A stretch of DNA of 64,000 nucleotides from Oceanobacter kriegii DSM 6294 (GCF_000422845.1 NZ_KE383935.1:63976-127975), one strand, 5' to 3'. Shown: positions 15,622 through 25,088, numbered from the stretch's first letter. Notes: generated by a model not told the origin, from the sequence alone. A program made the numbers and translations.

Positions 15622-16815
15622 ATGACAATTGCAGAACTCTCTCCCGAGCAACAGAAAGACACCAACAAGGCAGCAGCCAAAAATCCGCTGACCGCTCCGG
15701 CACCGGACCTTTGGCGTGACCCCAATGCCAAGCCTTTTGTGGTTTTCGATAACGTCACCAAGAAGTTTGATGACTTCACCGCGGTCGACAATATCAGTCT
15801 GAATATCTATCGGCGCGAGCTGTTCTGCCTGCTGGGCGGTTCCGGTTCCGGTAAAAGTACGCTGCTGCGTATGCTGGCCGGTTTCGAGCAGCCAACCTCT
15901 GGCCGCATCCTCATCGACGGTGTCGATATGGCGGGCATCAAGCCGTGGAATCGTCCGGTCAACATGATGTTCCAGTCCTATGCGCTGTTCCCGCACCTGA
16001 GCGTGGAAAAGAACATTGCCTTTGGCCTCAAGCGCGAAGGTCTGGCCGATGGCGACATCAAAAAGCGCGTCGCCAATATGCTCGACATGGTGCAGTTGGG
16101 CCATCTGGGCAAGCGCAAGCCGCATCAGCTGTCCGGTGGTCAGCGTCAGCGTGTAGCCCTGGCCCGTTCACTGGTGAAAAACCCGAAACTGCTGTTGCTG
16201 GATGAGCCACTGGGGGCACTGGACAAAAAGCTGCGTGAAGAAACCCAGTTCGAGCTGATGAACATTCAGGAAGAAACCGGCGTGACCTTCGTGGTGGTAA
16301 CCCACGACCAGGAAGAAGCCATGACGCTGGCGACCCGCATTGGCGTGATGAACACCGGCAACATTGTCCAGGTGGGTGAACCACATGACATCTACGAATA
16401 CCCGAACTCTGCTTTTGTGGCCCGCTTTATTGGTTCGGTGAACCTGATCAATGGCCGCATCATTGAAGACGAAGTCGACAGTGTACGAGTGAAAAGTCAG
16501 GACATGGACGCACCGCTGTATCTGAACCACGGCATCAGCTGTGCGCCGGGTCAGGAAGTGAACGTGGCCATTCGTCCGGAAAAAATCATGCTCAGCCGCG
16601 AGTTGCCCGAACAAACCGACAACCGCTGCGAAGGCACCATCGAAGACATCGCTTACATGGGCAGCATGTCGATCTTCCGTATCCGCCTGGATAGCGGTAA
16701 GGAAATCCGCGTGACCCAACCCAACATCGCCCGCGATATGGGTGCCCGTTTCACCTGGAATGACCGTGTTCACATGTATTGGGATGTGGACAGCGCCGTG
16801 GTTCTGACCAGCTAA
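15622..16815 (+). CDS. potG: Polyamine ABC transporter ATPase
   Basis: A 397-residue ABC ATPase of the PotA/PotG type. Walker A is GGSGSGKST, the signature LSGGQRQRVALARSL, Walker B LLLLDEPLGALD, and the switch His is in VVVTHDQ. A C-terminal TOBE-like regulatory domain follows from about residue 300. An N-terminal extension of about 35 residues precedes the nucleotide-binding fold. It energises the importer with the two permeases encoded directly downstream (10-bp gap to the next gene). Confidence 0.92.
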   Translation: MTIAELSPEQQKDTNKAAAKNPLTAPAPDLWRDPNAKPFVVFDNVTKKFDDFTAVDNISLNIYRRELFCLLGGSGSGKSTLLRMLAGFEQPTSGRILIDGVDMAGIKPWNRPVNMMFQSYALFPHLSVEKNIAFGLKREGLADGDIKKRVANMLDMVQLGHLGKRKPHQLSGGQRQRVALARSLVKNPKLLLLDEPLGALDKKLREETQFELMNIQEETGVTFVVVTHDQEEAMTLATRIGVMNTGNIVQVGEPHDIYEYPNSAFVARFIGSVNLINGRIIEDEVDSVRVKSQDMDAPLYLNHGISCAPGQEVNVAIRPEKIMLSRELPEQTDNRCEGTIEDIAYMGSMSIFRIRLDSGKEIRVTQPNIARDMGARFTWNDRVHMYWDVDSAVVLTS

Positions 16816-16825
16816 GGGGGCAAGG

Positions 16826-17806
16826 ATGACGCAATCTACTTCACATCAAGAGCCAGCCATCGGCCTGGCTCGTCTGGCGCAGCTGTTTTCGATGCTGTGG
16901 CAGTTTATCGGTCTGGGACGGGTAAACTGGGGTCGCCTGATGGTGATCGCCGTGCCGTACTTCTGGCTGGCACTGTTCTTCTTTATTCCGTTTGTGGTGG
17001 TGTTCAAAATCTCGCTGGCCGAGAGTGCCATTGCGGTGCCGCCGTACAGCAGCCTGCTGGACTGGGATCTGGAAGAAGCTTACCTCAACATCAAAATCAA
17101 TCTTGGTAACTACCTGTTCCTGTGGGAAGACAGCTTTTATCTGGATGCCTATTTAAGCTCCATCAAGATCGCGGTGATTTCCACCCTGTTGACACTGGTG
17201 GTGGGTTTCCCGATCGCCTGGCTGATTGCCCGTAGCGAAGGCACCACCCGTACCGTACTGCTGGCGCTGGTGATTCTGCCGTTCTGGACCTCGTTTCTGC
17301 TGCGCGTATACGCCTGGATGGCGCTGCTGAAAAAGAGCGGCCCGATTAACGACATTCTGATGGCGGTGGGTTTGATCGACCAGCCGATCCAGATGCTACA
17401 AACCGACTTCGCCGTTTACATCGGCATCGTCTATACCTACCTGCCGTTCATGATTCTGCCGCTGTACACAGCGCTGGAAAAACTTGATATGACGCTGGTC
17501 GAAGCTGCTGCGGATTTGGGCTATCGCCCGGTGCAGAGCTTCTTTGCCGTGATCGTGCCGTTGGCCCTGCCGGGCATTGTTGCTGGCTGCTTGCTGGTGT
17601 TCATTCCAGTGGTGGGCGAGTACGTGATTCCGGCCTTGTTGGGCGGTTCCGATACCCTGATGATTGGCCGCGTATTGTGGGATGAGTTCTCGATCAACCG
17701 CGATTGGCCGATGGCTTCCGCTGTTGCCACTGTGATGCTGGTGTTGTTGGTATTGCCGATCATGCTGGTACGTAACCGAGCCGACGATCAGGAGGGCAAG
17801 GCATGA
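16826..17806 (+). CDS. potH: Polyamine ABC transporter permease 1
   Basis: A 326-residue membrane protein with about six transmembrane helices plus an N-terminal cytoplasmic stretch, of the PotB/PotH type. The cytoplasmic EAA loop that docks on the ATPase is in LVEAAADLGYRPVQSFFAVIVPLALPGI. Its last four bases overlap the next gene's start in an ATGA, so the two permeases are translationally coupled and should form the heterodimeric channel. Confidence 0.92.
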   Translation: MTQSTSHQEPAIGLARLAQLFSMLWQFIGLGRVNWGRLMVIAVPYFWLALFFFIPFVVVFKISLAESAIAVPPYSSLLDWDLEEAYLNIKINLGNYLFLWEDSFYLDAYLSSIKIAVISTLLTLVVGFPIAWLIARSEGTTRTVLLALVILPFWTSFLLRVYAWMALLKKSGPINDILMAVGLIDQPIQMLQTDFAVYIGIVYTYLPFMILPLYTALEKLDMTLVEAAADLGYRPVQSFFAVIVPLALPGIVAGCLLVFIPVVGEYVIPALLGGSDTLMIGRVLWDEFSINRDWPMASAVATVMLVLLVLPIMLVRNRADDQEGKA

Positions 17807-18609
17807 AGAAGCAAGGTTCCTGGGTGTTATGGGGCAGTGCCACGCTGGGCTTCCTGTTCCTGTATTTGCCGATTATCTCGCTGGTGATCTACAGCTTTAA
17901 CGAATCCAAACTGGTGACGGTGTGGGGCGGTTGGTCGCTGAAATGGTACGGCGAGCTGTTCCGCAACGAGCAGATTCTTAACGCTGCAGCACTCAGCTTC
18001 AAGGTGGCCTTCATCAGCGCCACCCTTGCGGTGGTGCTGGGCACCATGGCTGGATTTGCCTTGCAACGGATGGGTAAATTCAAAGGCAAACTGATCTTCT
18101 CGGGCTGGATTTCAGCCCCGCTGGTGATGCCGGAAGTGATTACCGGTTTGTCCTTGCTGCTGTTGTTTGTGGCGCTGGAAAGCCTGTTTGGCTGGCCCGC
18201 TGGCCGTGGCACCCTGACCATCATCATCGCGCATACCACGTTCTGTATGGCCTATGTGGCGGTGATTGTGCAGTCGCGTCTGGCGGGCTTTGACGAAACG
18301 TTGGAAGAAGCTGCCATGGACCTCGGCGCCAAGCCGTCGTCGCTGTTCTTTTTGGTGACGCTGCCGCTGATCATGCCTGCCATTCTGGCCGGTTGGTTGC
18401 TGTCGTTCACCATGTCGCTGGACGATCTGGTGATTGCCAGCTTCGTGTCCGGGCCTGGCAACAGCACCTTGCCGATGGTGATCTTCTCCAAGGTACGTTT
18501 GGGCGTGACCCCGGAAGTGAACGCGCTGGCGACCCTGATGATCCTGATTGTGGCCGTCGGTGTGCTGGTGGCCATGTTCCAGATGCGCAAGCGGCCACAG
18601 CCTGAATAA
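17803..18609 (+). CDS. potI: Polyamine ABC transporter permease 2
   Basis: A 268-residue permease of the PotC/PotI type with about six transmembrane helices. The EAA loop is LEEAAMDLGAKPSSLFFLVTLPLIMPAI. It opens by ATGA overlap with potH and is followed eight bases later by a terminator stem, so it closes the importer operon. Confidence 0.92.
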   Translation: MKKQGSWVLWGSATLGFLFLYLPIISLVIYSFNESKLVTVWGGWSLKWYGELFRNEQILNAAALSFKVAFISATLAVVLGTMAGFALQRMGKFKGKLIFSGWISAPLVMPEVITGLSLLLLFVALESLFGWPAGRGTLTIIIAHTTFCMAYVAVIVQSRLAGFDETLEEAAMDLGAKPSSLFFLVTLPLIMPAILAGWLLSFTMSLDDLVIASFVSGPGNSTLPMVIFSKVRLGVTPEVNALATLMILIVAVGVLVAMFQMRKRPQPE

Positions 18610-18616
18610 GTGTGTG

Positions 18617-18638
18617 CGGGGGCAGCAGCCCCCGTTTT
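18617..18638 (+). terminator. Intrinsic terminator after importer operon
   Basis: CGGGGGC-AGCA-GCCCCCG followed by TTTT. It separates potI from the amidotransferase gene, though read-through is possible. Confidence 0.85.
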
Positions 18639-18670
18639 CTGTTTTGTAAGAACGACCCCAAGAGCACGTT

Positions 18671-19387
18671 ATGAAAATTGGTATTCTCGCCACCGGTATC
18701 ACACCGGATGAAATGATTCCTGAATACGGCACTTACGCCGACATGTTCGTACGCCTGTTCGAGCCGCTGGAAACCGACTTTGAATACCGCATTTACGAAG
18801 CCCGACTGGGCGAGCTGCCGATGTCGGCAGACGAGTGCGATGGCTGGATCATCACCGGCTCCAAATTCAGTGTGTACGAAGACCTCGACTGGATTCGCAA
18901 CCTGAAAGATGTCGCCCGCCAGATTCAGGCGTCTCGCAAGCCGCTGGTCGGCATCTGTTTTGGTCACCAGCTGATGGCCGAAGCCTTCGGTGGCAAGGTT
19001 GAAAAATACCAGGGCGGCTGGGGTGTGGGTGTTCACAAGTATCGCGTACATGGCGTGCTGGCTAACCGTTTGTCGGATCGCATTCGCGTCAACGCGGTGC
19101 ATCAGGATCAGGTAACGGTACTGCCACAGGGCGCGGAAGTGATTGCCAGCTCCGAGTTCTGCCAATACGCCGGTTTGAGCTACGACAATGGCCGTATGGT
19201 CAGCTTGCAACCGCACCCGGAGTTTACCCTGCGCTTTGAAGCCGACCTGCTGAACTTCCGTGGTGGTGACGGCATCCCTGCCGACGACGCCAAAGCCGGT
19301 GTGGTGACTGCCACCGCCAGCGATGCCTGTGTGGATTCCCCGGTGATCGCCGAGTGGCTGGCCGACGTGCTGCAAAAGCAGTACTGA
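18671..19387 (+). CDS. Class I glutamine amidotransferase, possible gamma-glutamyl hydrolase
   Basis: A 238-residue stand-alone GATase1 domain. The nucleophile is Cys96 in GICFGHQ, with the partner His182 and Glu184 in PHPEF. This is the GMP-synthase-like subfamily (GICFGHQ), not the PuuD/peptidase C26 subfamily (AICRG) that normally frees GABA from gamma-glutamyl-GABA. Its place between the polyamine importer and puuB, with no other puuD in view, suggests it may do that job as a non-orthologous replacement. A terminator precedes it and puuB follows after 27 bp, so the two form an operon. Confidence 0.82.
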   Translation: MKIGILATGITPDEMIPEYGTYADMFVRLFEPLETDFEYRIYEARLGELPMSADECDGWIITGSKFSVYEDLDWIRNLKDVARQIQASRKPLVGICFGHQLMAEAFGGKVEKYQGGWGVGVHKYRVHGVLANRLSDRIRVNAVHQDQVTVLPQGAEVIASSEFCQYAGLSYDNGRMVSLQPHPEFTLRFEADLLNFRGGDGIPADDAKAGVVTATASDACVDSPVIAEWLADVLQKQY

Positions 19388-19414
19388 TCCATCAAAAAAA
19401 CAGGGAGTCTGGCC

Positions 19415-20689
19415 GTGAACGCAGAGCACAGTCTGTATCGGGCAACCGCAAACGAGCTGCCGGATTTCCCTGAGCTGAATGACTCGTTGGACGTCGACGT
19501 TACCATTATCGGTGGCGGGCTGACGGGCATCAGCGCGGCACTGGAGCTGGCCGAGCAAGGCTATTCCGTCGTGTTGTTGGAAGCTGAGCAACCCGGTTGG
19601 GGGGCATCCGGTCGATCCGGAGGCCAGATCATTGTTGGTGCCGGAGAAAACGGCGCCGCTCTGCAACGCCAGCTGGGGCCTCAATTGGCCAAACAGGTGT
19701 TCGACACCTCGGTGGTGGGCATTCAATGGATGCGCCAGCGCATTCAGCAACACCAGATCCAATGCGATTTTCAGGCCGGGCAAATGGAAGCGGCGATTCG
19801 GCCGTCACACATGGCTCACCTTCAACACAGCGCCGAACAGCTGGATCGGTTTGGTTACCCGGTGCAGTTGCTGGACGCCGCCGACACCGCCAGCAAAACC
19901 GGCTCAACAGCCTTTGCGGGTAGCCTGTTTGATCCCAACGGCGGCCACCTGCACCCACTCAATTACACCCTCGGTTTAACCCAGGCTGCTCAACACGCTG
20001 GTGCGCAGATATTCGGCCACAGCCGGGTAACGGCCATTCAGTATGGCTCACGGGTTGTGGTAAAAACCGCGACGGCGGAAGTTCGCAGCCGCTGGCTGGT
20101 GATCGCCGCCAATGCCTACCTCGACCAACTGGTGCCGGAACTTGGCAAACAGGCAATACCGGTGGGCAGTTATATTTGTTCCACTGAGCCAGTGCCGGAA
20201 TCCGTACTGCCTGCCAACTGTGCGGTGTTTGATACCCGGAACCTGTTCAATTACTTCCGCAAGGACGCAGCTGGCCGCATGATCTGGGGCGGCCGGGTTG
20301 GCCTTACCAACAAACCACCGGTGAACCTGAAAACCAAACTACACCGCCGCATGGCAGCGGTTTATCCACAGTTAAAAGAAACCCCTTTCACCCGCGAGTG
20401 GGGCGGCTTTGTATCGGTGACCCGCCACAGAACGCCGAGCATCGGCAAACTGACGGTGAATGGCAAACCACAAGGGAATGTACTTTACGCCCATGGCTAC
20501 TCCGGCCATGGCATGGTGATGGCGGCAGTGGGTGGCGTTACGCTGGCGCAGGCCATTCGTGGCCAGGCAGAACAGCTGGATGTGTTGTCGAAAATTCCCT
20601 GTGCGCCGCTGCCGAACAACGGCGTTCTTCATAACGTCGGCCTGGCGGCAGCAATGCTGTACTTCAGCGTGCGGGATGCGTTGGGTTAA
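19415..20689 (+). CDS. puuB: Gamma-glutamylputrescine oxidase (FAD-dependent)
   Basis: A 424-residue D-amino-acid-oxidase-fold flavoprotein. The FAD-binding Rossmann motif is VTIIGGGLTGISAALELAEQG with the later GWGASGRSGGQ typical of PuuB/OrdL proteins. The C-terminal GYSGHGMVMA closes the FAD site. The expected reaction is oxidation of gamma-glutamylputrescine to gamma-glutamyl-aminobutyraldehyde with release of ammonia and peroxide. The start is GTG, with AGGGAGT upstream. It follows the amidotransferase gene closely. Other DAO-fold amine oxidases cannot be excluded, but the context is strong. Confidence 0.85.
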   Translation: MNAEHSLYRATANELPDFPELNDSLDVDVTIIGGGLTGISAALELAEQGYSVVLLEAEQPGWGASGRSGGQIIVGAGENGAALQRQLGPQLAKQVFDTSVVGIQWMRQRIQQHQIQCDFQAGQMEAAIRPSHMAHLQHSAEQLDRFGYPVQLLDAADTASKTGSTAFAGSLFDPNGGHLHPLNYTLGLTQAAQHAGAQIFGHSRVTAIQYGSRVVVKTATAEVRSRWLVIAANAYLDQLVPELGKQAIPVGSYICSTEPVPESVLPANCAVFDTRNLFNYFRKDAAGRMIWGGRVGLTNKPPVNLKTKLHRRMAAVYPQLKETPFTREWGGFVSVTRHRTPSIGKLTVNGKPQGNVLYAHGYSGHGMVMAAVGGVTLAQAIRGQAEQLDVLSKIPCAPLPNNGVLHNVGLAAAMLYFSVRDALG

Positions 20690-20697
20690 ACGGCTGA

Positions 20698-21207
20698 TCA
20701 TGCCAACCGATAAATGACGATGCTGACCCGGTCACTGTCGGGATAGCCAACAACACCTGTCAGTACCTGATGATCGAGCCATGCCAGAGGACCTCTGGCA
20801 ACGCGCAGCAAAGGCGTGCAGCGGCAGCGGTAATCGGTTTCTGGCAGTGGCCACTGGCCCGCTTGCAACCGCTGTTGCCCCTGAGAGGTCACTTCAAACA
20901 GTCCGGTATTGTGGATATTGATGAGCTCTTGCTCCGGCCCTTGCAGGCTGTAGATGGCGTTCATGCGGCCGCTGCCATCGGCGTATTCAATGAAAAAGTC
21001 TGCCCCCGATGGCAATACCTTGCCCTGGTACCAGTCTCCTTTATCTCCCATCGCTGAAAACGTACCGCCGGTAATCGGGTAGTTGCTGTGCAGGCCGTCA
21101 TTGCAGGCGCCCAGTTGTTGTGGCGGGGCGATGCTGACCTCAATGTTCATCACTTTCTGAAGAACCGGGGTTGGTATGGTGTTTGTCGCTGAGCGTGCGT
21201 TTGTCAC
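20698..21207 (-). CDS. DUF3237-family protein
   Basis: A protein of about 169 residues resembling the DUF3237 family: GGTFSAMGDKGDWYQGKVLPSGADFF followed by an acidic/aromatic stretch (ADGSGRMNAIYSLQ). The family is a small beta-barrel of unknown function, often beside oxidoreductases. The start is uncertain: GTG 21207 has AGGA upstream, a TTG at 21237 extends it by ten residues, and ATG 21150 would remove the first strand of the domain. It is convergent with puuB (8-bp gap) and follows a terminator on its own strand. Confidence 0.7.
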   Translation of the reverse strand: MTNARSATNTIPTPVLQKVMNIEVSIAPPQQLGACNDGLHSNYPITGGTFSAMGDKGDWYQGKVLPSGADFFIEYADGSGRMNAIYSLQGPEQELINIHNTGLFEVTSQGQQRLQAGQWPLPETDYRCRCTPLLRVARGPLAWLDHQVLTGVVGYPDSDRVSIVIYRLA

Positions 21208-21245
21208 GGGTCTTGTGTCCTGTTCCGTGGTGATCAATGTTGGTG

Positions 21246-21268
21246 AAAAAAGGGGAGCATGGCTCCCC
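21246..21268 (-). terminator. Intrinsic terminator after second binding-protein gene
   Basis: On the minus strand GGGGAGC-CAT-GCTCCCC is followed by six T. It ends the porin/binding-protein transcript. Confidence 0.85.
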
Positions 21269-21308
21269 GAAAACTGACACCAGAGACCGGGTCAGGGAGA
21301 ACATGCTG

Positions 21309-22394
21309 TTAGCGATCGCTTTTGATGTTGGTCCAGGCGCGGGTACGGTAGCGCTCGGCTTTTAATGGGATCGGCATGATCGGATAGAGGCTGCTTTTGC
21401 GTTGTTCCGGAATGTACAGCGCTGGGTTGGTTCGAATGTTTTCGGCGACCAGTGGCGTGGCCTTCAGGTTGGGGTTCGGATACCCCACGGAGTTGGAAAT
21501 TCTGGCGATGTTCTCGGGTTGCAGCATAAAGTCGATGAACTTATGTGCCGCGGCCGGGTTTGGCGCTGCAGCCGGAATCACCATGCTGTCGTACCAGGAA
21601 GGCGCGCCTTCAACAGGCAGGCTCATGCTGATGGTGACGCCGCTGCCGGTGCCGTCGGCGATCATTTGGCCCAGGTTAAAGCTGCCAGACCAACCCACCG
21701 CAACACAGATATCGCCATTCACCATGTCGGTGATGTATTGGCTGGAATTGAAGTAGCGGATATACGGCCGGATGGTTTTCATGTAGTCGGTGACGGCGCT
21801 GTAGTCCTTGCGGCTGTCGCTGTCGTGAGGCAATCCCAGATAGCTGAGCAGGATGGGCATCACTTCGCTGGGGGAGTCCATAAAGGCGACGCCACATTGG
21901 CTCAGTTGTTTGATGGCTTCCGGTTTGAGGACATCGTCCCAGCTGGTCAGTTCGCGCTTGCCGGTGGCCTTGAAAATCAGGTCCGGGTTATAGCCGATGA
22001 TGTTGGTGCCCGACATAAATGGCACGGCATAGGCGTTTTGGGGGTCGCCAATCTGACGCTGGTTTGCCAGTGAATCCGGGTCCAGATTGCTGTAGTTGCT
22101 GAGCAGGGACAGATCGAGTGGCTCCAGAGCTTCCGCGTCTATCAGGCGTTTCAGGCTGGCACTGCCCGGGAAGGTCAGGTCGTAGCCCGAGTTGCCCGTG
22201 AGGATCTTGGTTTCCATCTGTTCGTTGCTGTCGAACACGTCGTAGATGACGTCGATGCCGGTTTCTTTTTCGAAGTCGGTAATCACGTCGGCCGGGATGT
22301 ACTCAATCCAGTTGTAGATGCGCACTTCCTCAGCCTGGGCACAGGCGCTGCCCAGGGCGGCCAGCAACAGGCTGGTTTTGATCATGGATTTCAT
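21309..22394 (-). CDS. Second polyamine-type ABC binding protein, no permease
   Basis: A 361-residue PotF/SpuD-family binding protein with a signal peptide cut near AQA (residue about 20). It shares the family opening VRIYNWIEYIPADVITDFEKETGIDVIYDVFDSNE and the stretch YIRYFNSSQYITDMVNGDICVAVGWSG with the protein at 14342. The ATG at 22394 follows GAGGAAA. It is downstream of a porin gene by 10 bp and has no ATPase or permease. It may share the importer encoded at 15622-18609 with a different ligand preference, or serve as a sensor. Confidence 0.88.
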   Translation of the reverse strand: MKSMIKTSLLLAALGSACAQAEEVRIYNWIEYIPADVITDFEKETGIDVIYDVFDSNEQMETKILTGNSGYDLTFPGSASLKRLIDAEALEPLDLSLLSNYSNLDPDSLANQRQIGDPQNAYAVPFMSGTNIIGYNPDLIFKATGKRELTSWDDVLKPEAIKQLSQCGVAFMDSPSEVMPILLSYLGLPHDSDSRKDYSAVTDYMKTIRPYIRYFNSSQYITDMVNGDICVAVGWSGSFNLGQMIADGTGSGVTISMSLPVEGAPSWYDSMVIPAAAPNPAAAHKFIDFMLQPENIARISNSVGYPNPNLKATPLVAENIRTNPALYIPEQRKSSLYPIMPIPLKAERYRTRAWTNIKSDR

Positions 22395-22404
22395 GGTGCT
22401 TTCC

Positions 22405-23709
22405 TCAGTAATTCCAGGCCAGGTACAGCTCAAGCGCTGACATGGTGTCGTCGCCCAGGGTTTGTTTTGCGGCACTCAGAGGTTTGGTCAGGTTGTAGGC
22501 CAGAGAAACATAGGTTTGCTGGTTGGGGAACCAGTCGAGATAGACGGCCGTTTCATTGGCGAACGCGGTGCTGCTGACGGCGCTGGCGCCTGTGCCGCTA
22601 TCAAAGTTTTTCTGATCCAGATAAATGCGGTGATTGAGCGCCCCCAGAATCAGGTTGGGCTGTAAGCCATAGCTGGCCCGCAATGTGTGTACCTGTTCAT
22701 TGCTGTTGTAGATCAGGTAGTTACCGGCGATATCGCCAATCAGCCAGGTACCCCAGTCGACATACCCCTTGGCCAGTGCATTCCAGCTTTTGACGGTATT
22801 GTCGGATGGGTCGTCGTCGCCGGAAAAGGCCGCGTAGCGATAGCTGATCATCGGTGACTGGCCAACGTCACCAAAGTGATAATCCGTGGTCAGGTACCAG
22901 GCGTTGGCGTCGTATTTCACCCCGGAGCCTTCACCGGTTTGTTTGGCGTATTCCGCAGAGACCATCAGGCCGTCGATTGCCGGAATGGCTTGCTGGAGCG
23001 CACGCAGGTTAACCACTTTTAGGCCGTCAGCTGATCCCGCTTTCACCTTGATCAGGCTGGCCCCTAGTGTGCCGTCGTTAAAGGGCACATCGAGGTTGGC
23101 ACCGTTCATGCGGAAAGCACCAAGGTCCTTGTCGACGCCCAGACTGAATAACTCGGCAGAAAACGGTTCGCTTTCGTATGCCAGTACCGCGCTGGCTTTA
23201 AACGCGGTGCGGGGGCCAAGCCAATAAGCGCCGTCGTCGAACATATCCAGATTGCCGTCCATAACGATAAAACCGCTGCCAATCATGTAGCTCTGGCGGC
23301 CTGCAGTCAGCGACCAGTTGTCGTAGTTCACCCCCAGCCAGGCTTCTTCCAGATCGACATCGCCATTCTTGTCATTGGTAAAGCCACCGGCGTCACCATC
23401 GCCAAGAGTTTTGGTTGCCACAGCACTGAGTCCGGCACTCAGGCTGAATGATGGTGCGACAGTGTATCGGGCAACGGCACCGGGTTTGACGAATACCTCG
23501 GTCCATTGGCTGTCCTGGCCATCGGGTTGGCCTTCCTGAATATCAAAGCGCCCAGCGCCGAAATTGGCGTTGGATGCCTGAATATGAGCAGCTGAGGCCG
23601 CCAACGATGGGGTGATTTCAAAGGCGTCACTCTGGGTTTGTGCCAGTGCTGGCTGACAGATGGCAGCAGCCAACGCGGCGGCCAGTGGCGTTATTCGCAT
23701 CTCTTTCAT
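22405..23709 (-). CDS. Outer-membrane porin
   Basis: A 434-residue protein with a signal peptide cut near ALA (residue about 23) and an alternating beta-barrel pattern through to a C-terminal aromatic strand (LELYLAWNY), as expected for outer-membrane insertion. It has repeated GRQ, YRY and NYLIYN-type strands like those of OprD-like and alginate-export-like porins; the exact family is not certain. GAGGA precedes the ATG at 23709. It forms an operon with the polyamine-type binding protein, so it may be the outer-membrane gate for cationic amines. Confidence 0.75.
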   Translation of the reverse strand: MKEMRITPLAAALAAAICQPALAQTQSDAFEITPSLAASAAHIQASNANFGAGRFDIQEGQPDGQDSQWTEVFVKPGAVARYTVAPSFSLSAGLSAVATKTLGDGDAGGFTNDKNGDVDLEEAWLGVNYDNWSLTAGRQSYMIGSGFIVMDGNLDMFDDGAYWLGPRTAFKASAVLAYESEPFSAELFSLGVDKDLGAFRMNGANLDVPFNDGTLGASLIKVKAGSADGLKVVNLRALQQAIPAIDGLMVSAEYAKQTGEGSGVKYDANAWYLTTDYHFGDVGQSPMISYRYAAFSGDDDPSDNTVKSWNALAKGYVDWGTWLIGDIAGNYLIYNSNEQVHTLRASYGLQPNLILGALNHRIYLDQKNFDSGTGASAVSSTAFANETAVYLDWFPNQQTYVSLAYNLTKPLSAAKQTLGDDTMSALELYLAWNY

Positions 23710-23774
23710 AGATAGTCCTCGGTATTGGATTTATTGGCAGTGCAGTCGTGGAGGTCGCTCCACTGCGTCAAGGG

Positions 23775-25088
23775 TCATTCCTTTGGAGCAAACTGGTTGG
23801 AGAGGGCGCGAAACATGGCCACGGTGTCAGAGTCGATGTTGCTGACGGCAACGGGCAGTGACGACTGCTTGACGATGACCAGTTCGGCATCAAAGTCGAT
23901 ATAGAGGTATTGGCCGTGAATGCCGCCCGCCATGATGGCATTGCTGCTGGTTCTGCTGTTCGTTCTGCTAGCGACATCGTCGGCATGGAACACGTACCAC
24001 TGACTGCGATAGGACGCGCCCGGGGTCCAGAAAGAAAAATCCTCATCGGCAGCCAACAGGGCCGGGTCGCTGCCTTGCCTGATGGTTTTCAGCGCGGTTT
24101 GTAATGATGATTGAGAGGCTTGGTCGGCTGCTGCAATGGCATTGTTTAACAACAGCTGTCCGAGGCGGGCCATGTCGCGTGCGGTTGCGTTGAATCCGGC
24201 GCCGCAGACATTGCGGCCTTTGGGGTCGGCAACAAAGTAGCCATCGTGTTCACAACCTGCCGCATGCCAGATGGGCATCAGGTGCTGATGGCAGGCTTTA
24301 CCTGTCACCCGTTCGATACACCAGGCCAGTACTTCGGTGGTGGCGGTAACGTAGTGGAACAGACCGCCGTGCTCACCTTTCTTCTGCAGCCGCGGCAGGT
24401 AGTCGTACAGCGATGAACACGACTGCCACTTTTCAGGAGCCGGAACAAAGCCACAGGCATAGCCGAACTGTGAGCTTTCGGAATCCGGGTCGTCGTAGAT
24501 CTCCTGATATTCGATACCGACAGACATATCCATCAACTGTCTGACTGAGGCATCAGCAAACGCGCTGCCCTCCAATTCCGGAATGATGGTTTGGGTCAGA
24601 CGGCGTTCATCCAATCGGCCTTCGGCTATCAGCTGCTCTGCCAGTAAACCAATCAACGACTTGGTCACCGAGAACATGATGTGTTGTTGATTGGCAGCCT
24701 GATGCTCGGCGTATTGCTCGTGGACCATCTGGCCTTTGTGCAGCACGATAAAGGCATCGGTGTGGCTGCAATCCAGATGCTTTGCCAGCGAAACCGTGTC
24801 GCCACACACGCTGGTAAACATCTGATTTTGCAGTTCAGGCATTGCCGGGGCGATTGGTGCAGGAGCGTTCGCTGGCTGCAAGCGAATGGTCGGCATCAGC
24901 TGCTCTACGTGGTTAAAGCCCCATTTGTTGAACGGCGCTTGCAACCAGTTTCGACGGTCGACAACGTCGCTGGCTGAGGGTGGGAAGCCCGCCATCATGG
25001 TGCTGGCTTGTGGGTAAGCAGGCACCTGCTGGTATTCAGCTTTGAGGCTGGCGAGGTTTTCGGCGGAGTAGTAACGGCTGTGTTGCAT
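23775..25088 (-). CDS. Serine hydrolase of the beta-lactamase/NylB type
   Basis: A 437-residue penicillin-binding-fold hydrolase. The catalytic SxxK is SVTKS (about residues 140-144), and the second motif is a Tyr in FHYVTATTEV, as in 6-aminohexanoate-dimer hydrolase (NylB) rather than the YxN of beta-lactamases. No signal peptide is evident, so it is probably cytoplasmic. The substrate may be an amide or ester. It is divergent from a TetR gene (25220) with an A/T-rich inverted repeat between them. The porin gene begins 65 bp downstream, so the two could be co-transcribed. Confidence 0.8.
   Translation of the reverse strand: MQHSRYYSAENLASLKAEYQQVPAYPQASTMMAGFPPSASDVVDRRNWLQAPFNKWGFNHVEQLMPTIRLQPANAPAPIAPAMPELQNQMFTSVCGDTVSLAKHLDCSHTDAFIVLHKGQMVHEQYAEHQAANQQHIMFSVTKSLIGLLAEQLIAEGRLDERRLTQTIIPELEGSAFADASVRQLMDMSVGIEYQEIYDDPDSESSQFGYACGFVPAPEKWQSCSSLYDYLPRLQKKGEHGGLFHYVTATTEVLAWCIERVTGKACHQHLMPIWHAAGCEHDGYFVADPKGRNVCGAGFNATARDMARLGQLLLNNAIAAADQASQSSLQTALKTIRQGSDPALLAADEDFSFWTPGASYRSQWYVFHADDVASRTNSRTSSNAIMAGGIHGQYLYIDFDAELVIVKQSSLPVAVSNIDSDTVAMFRALSNQFAPKE

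Noticed and set aside
18407-19783. 458-codon minus-strand frame
   Set aside because: Spans three plus-strand genes in antisense and lacks any domain.
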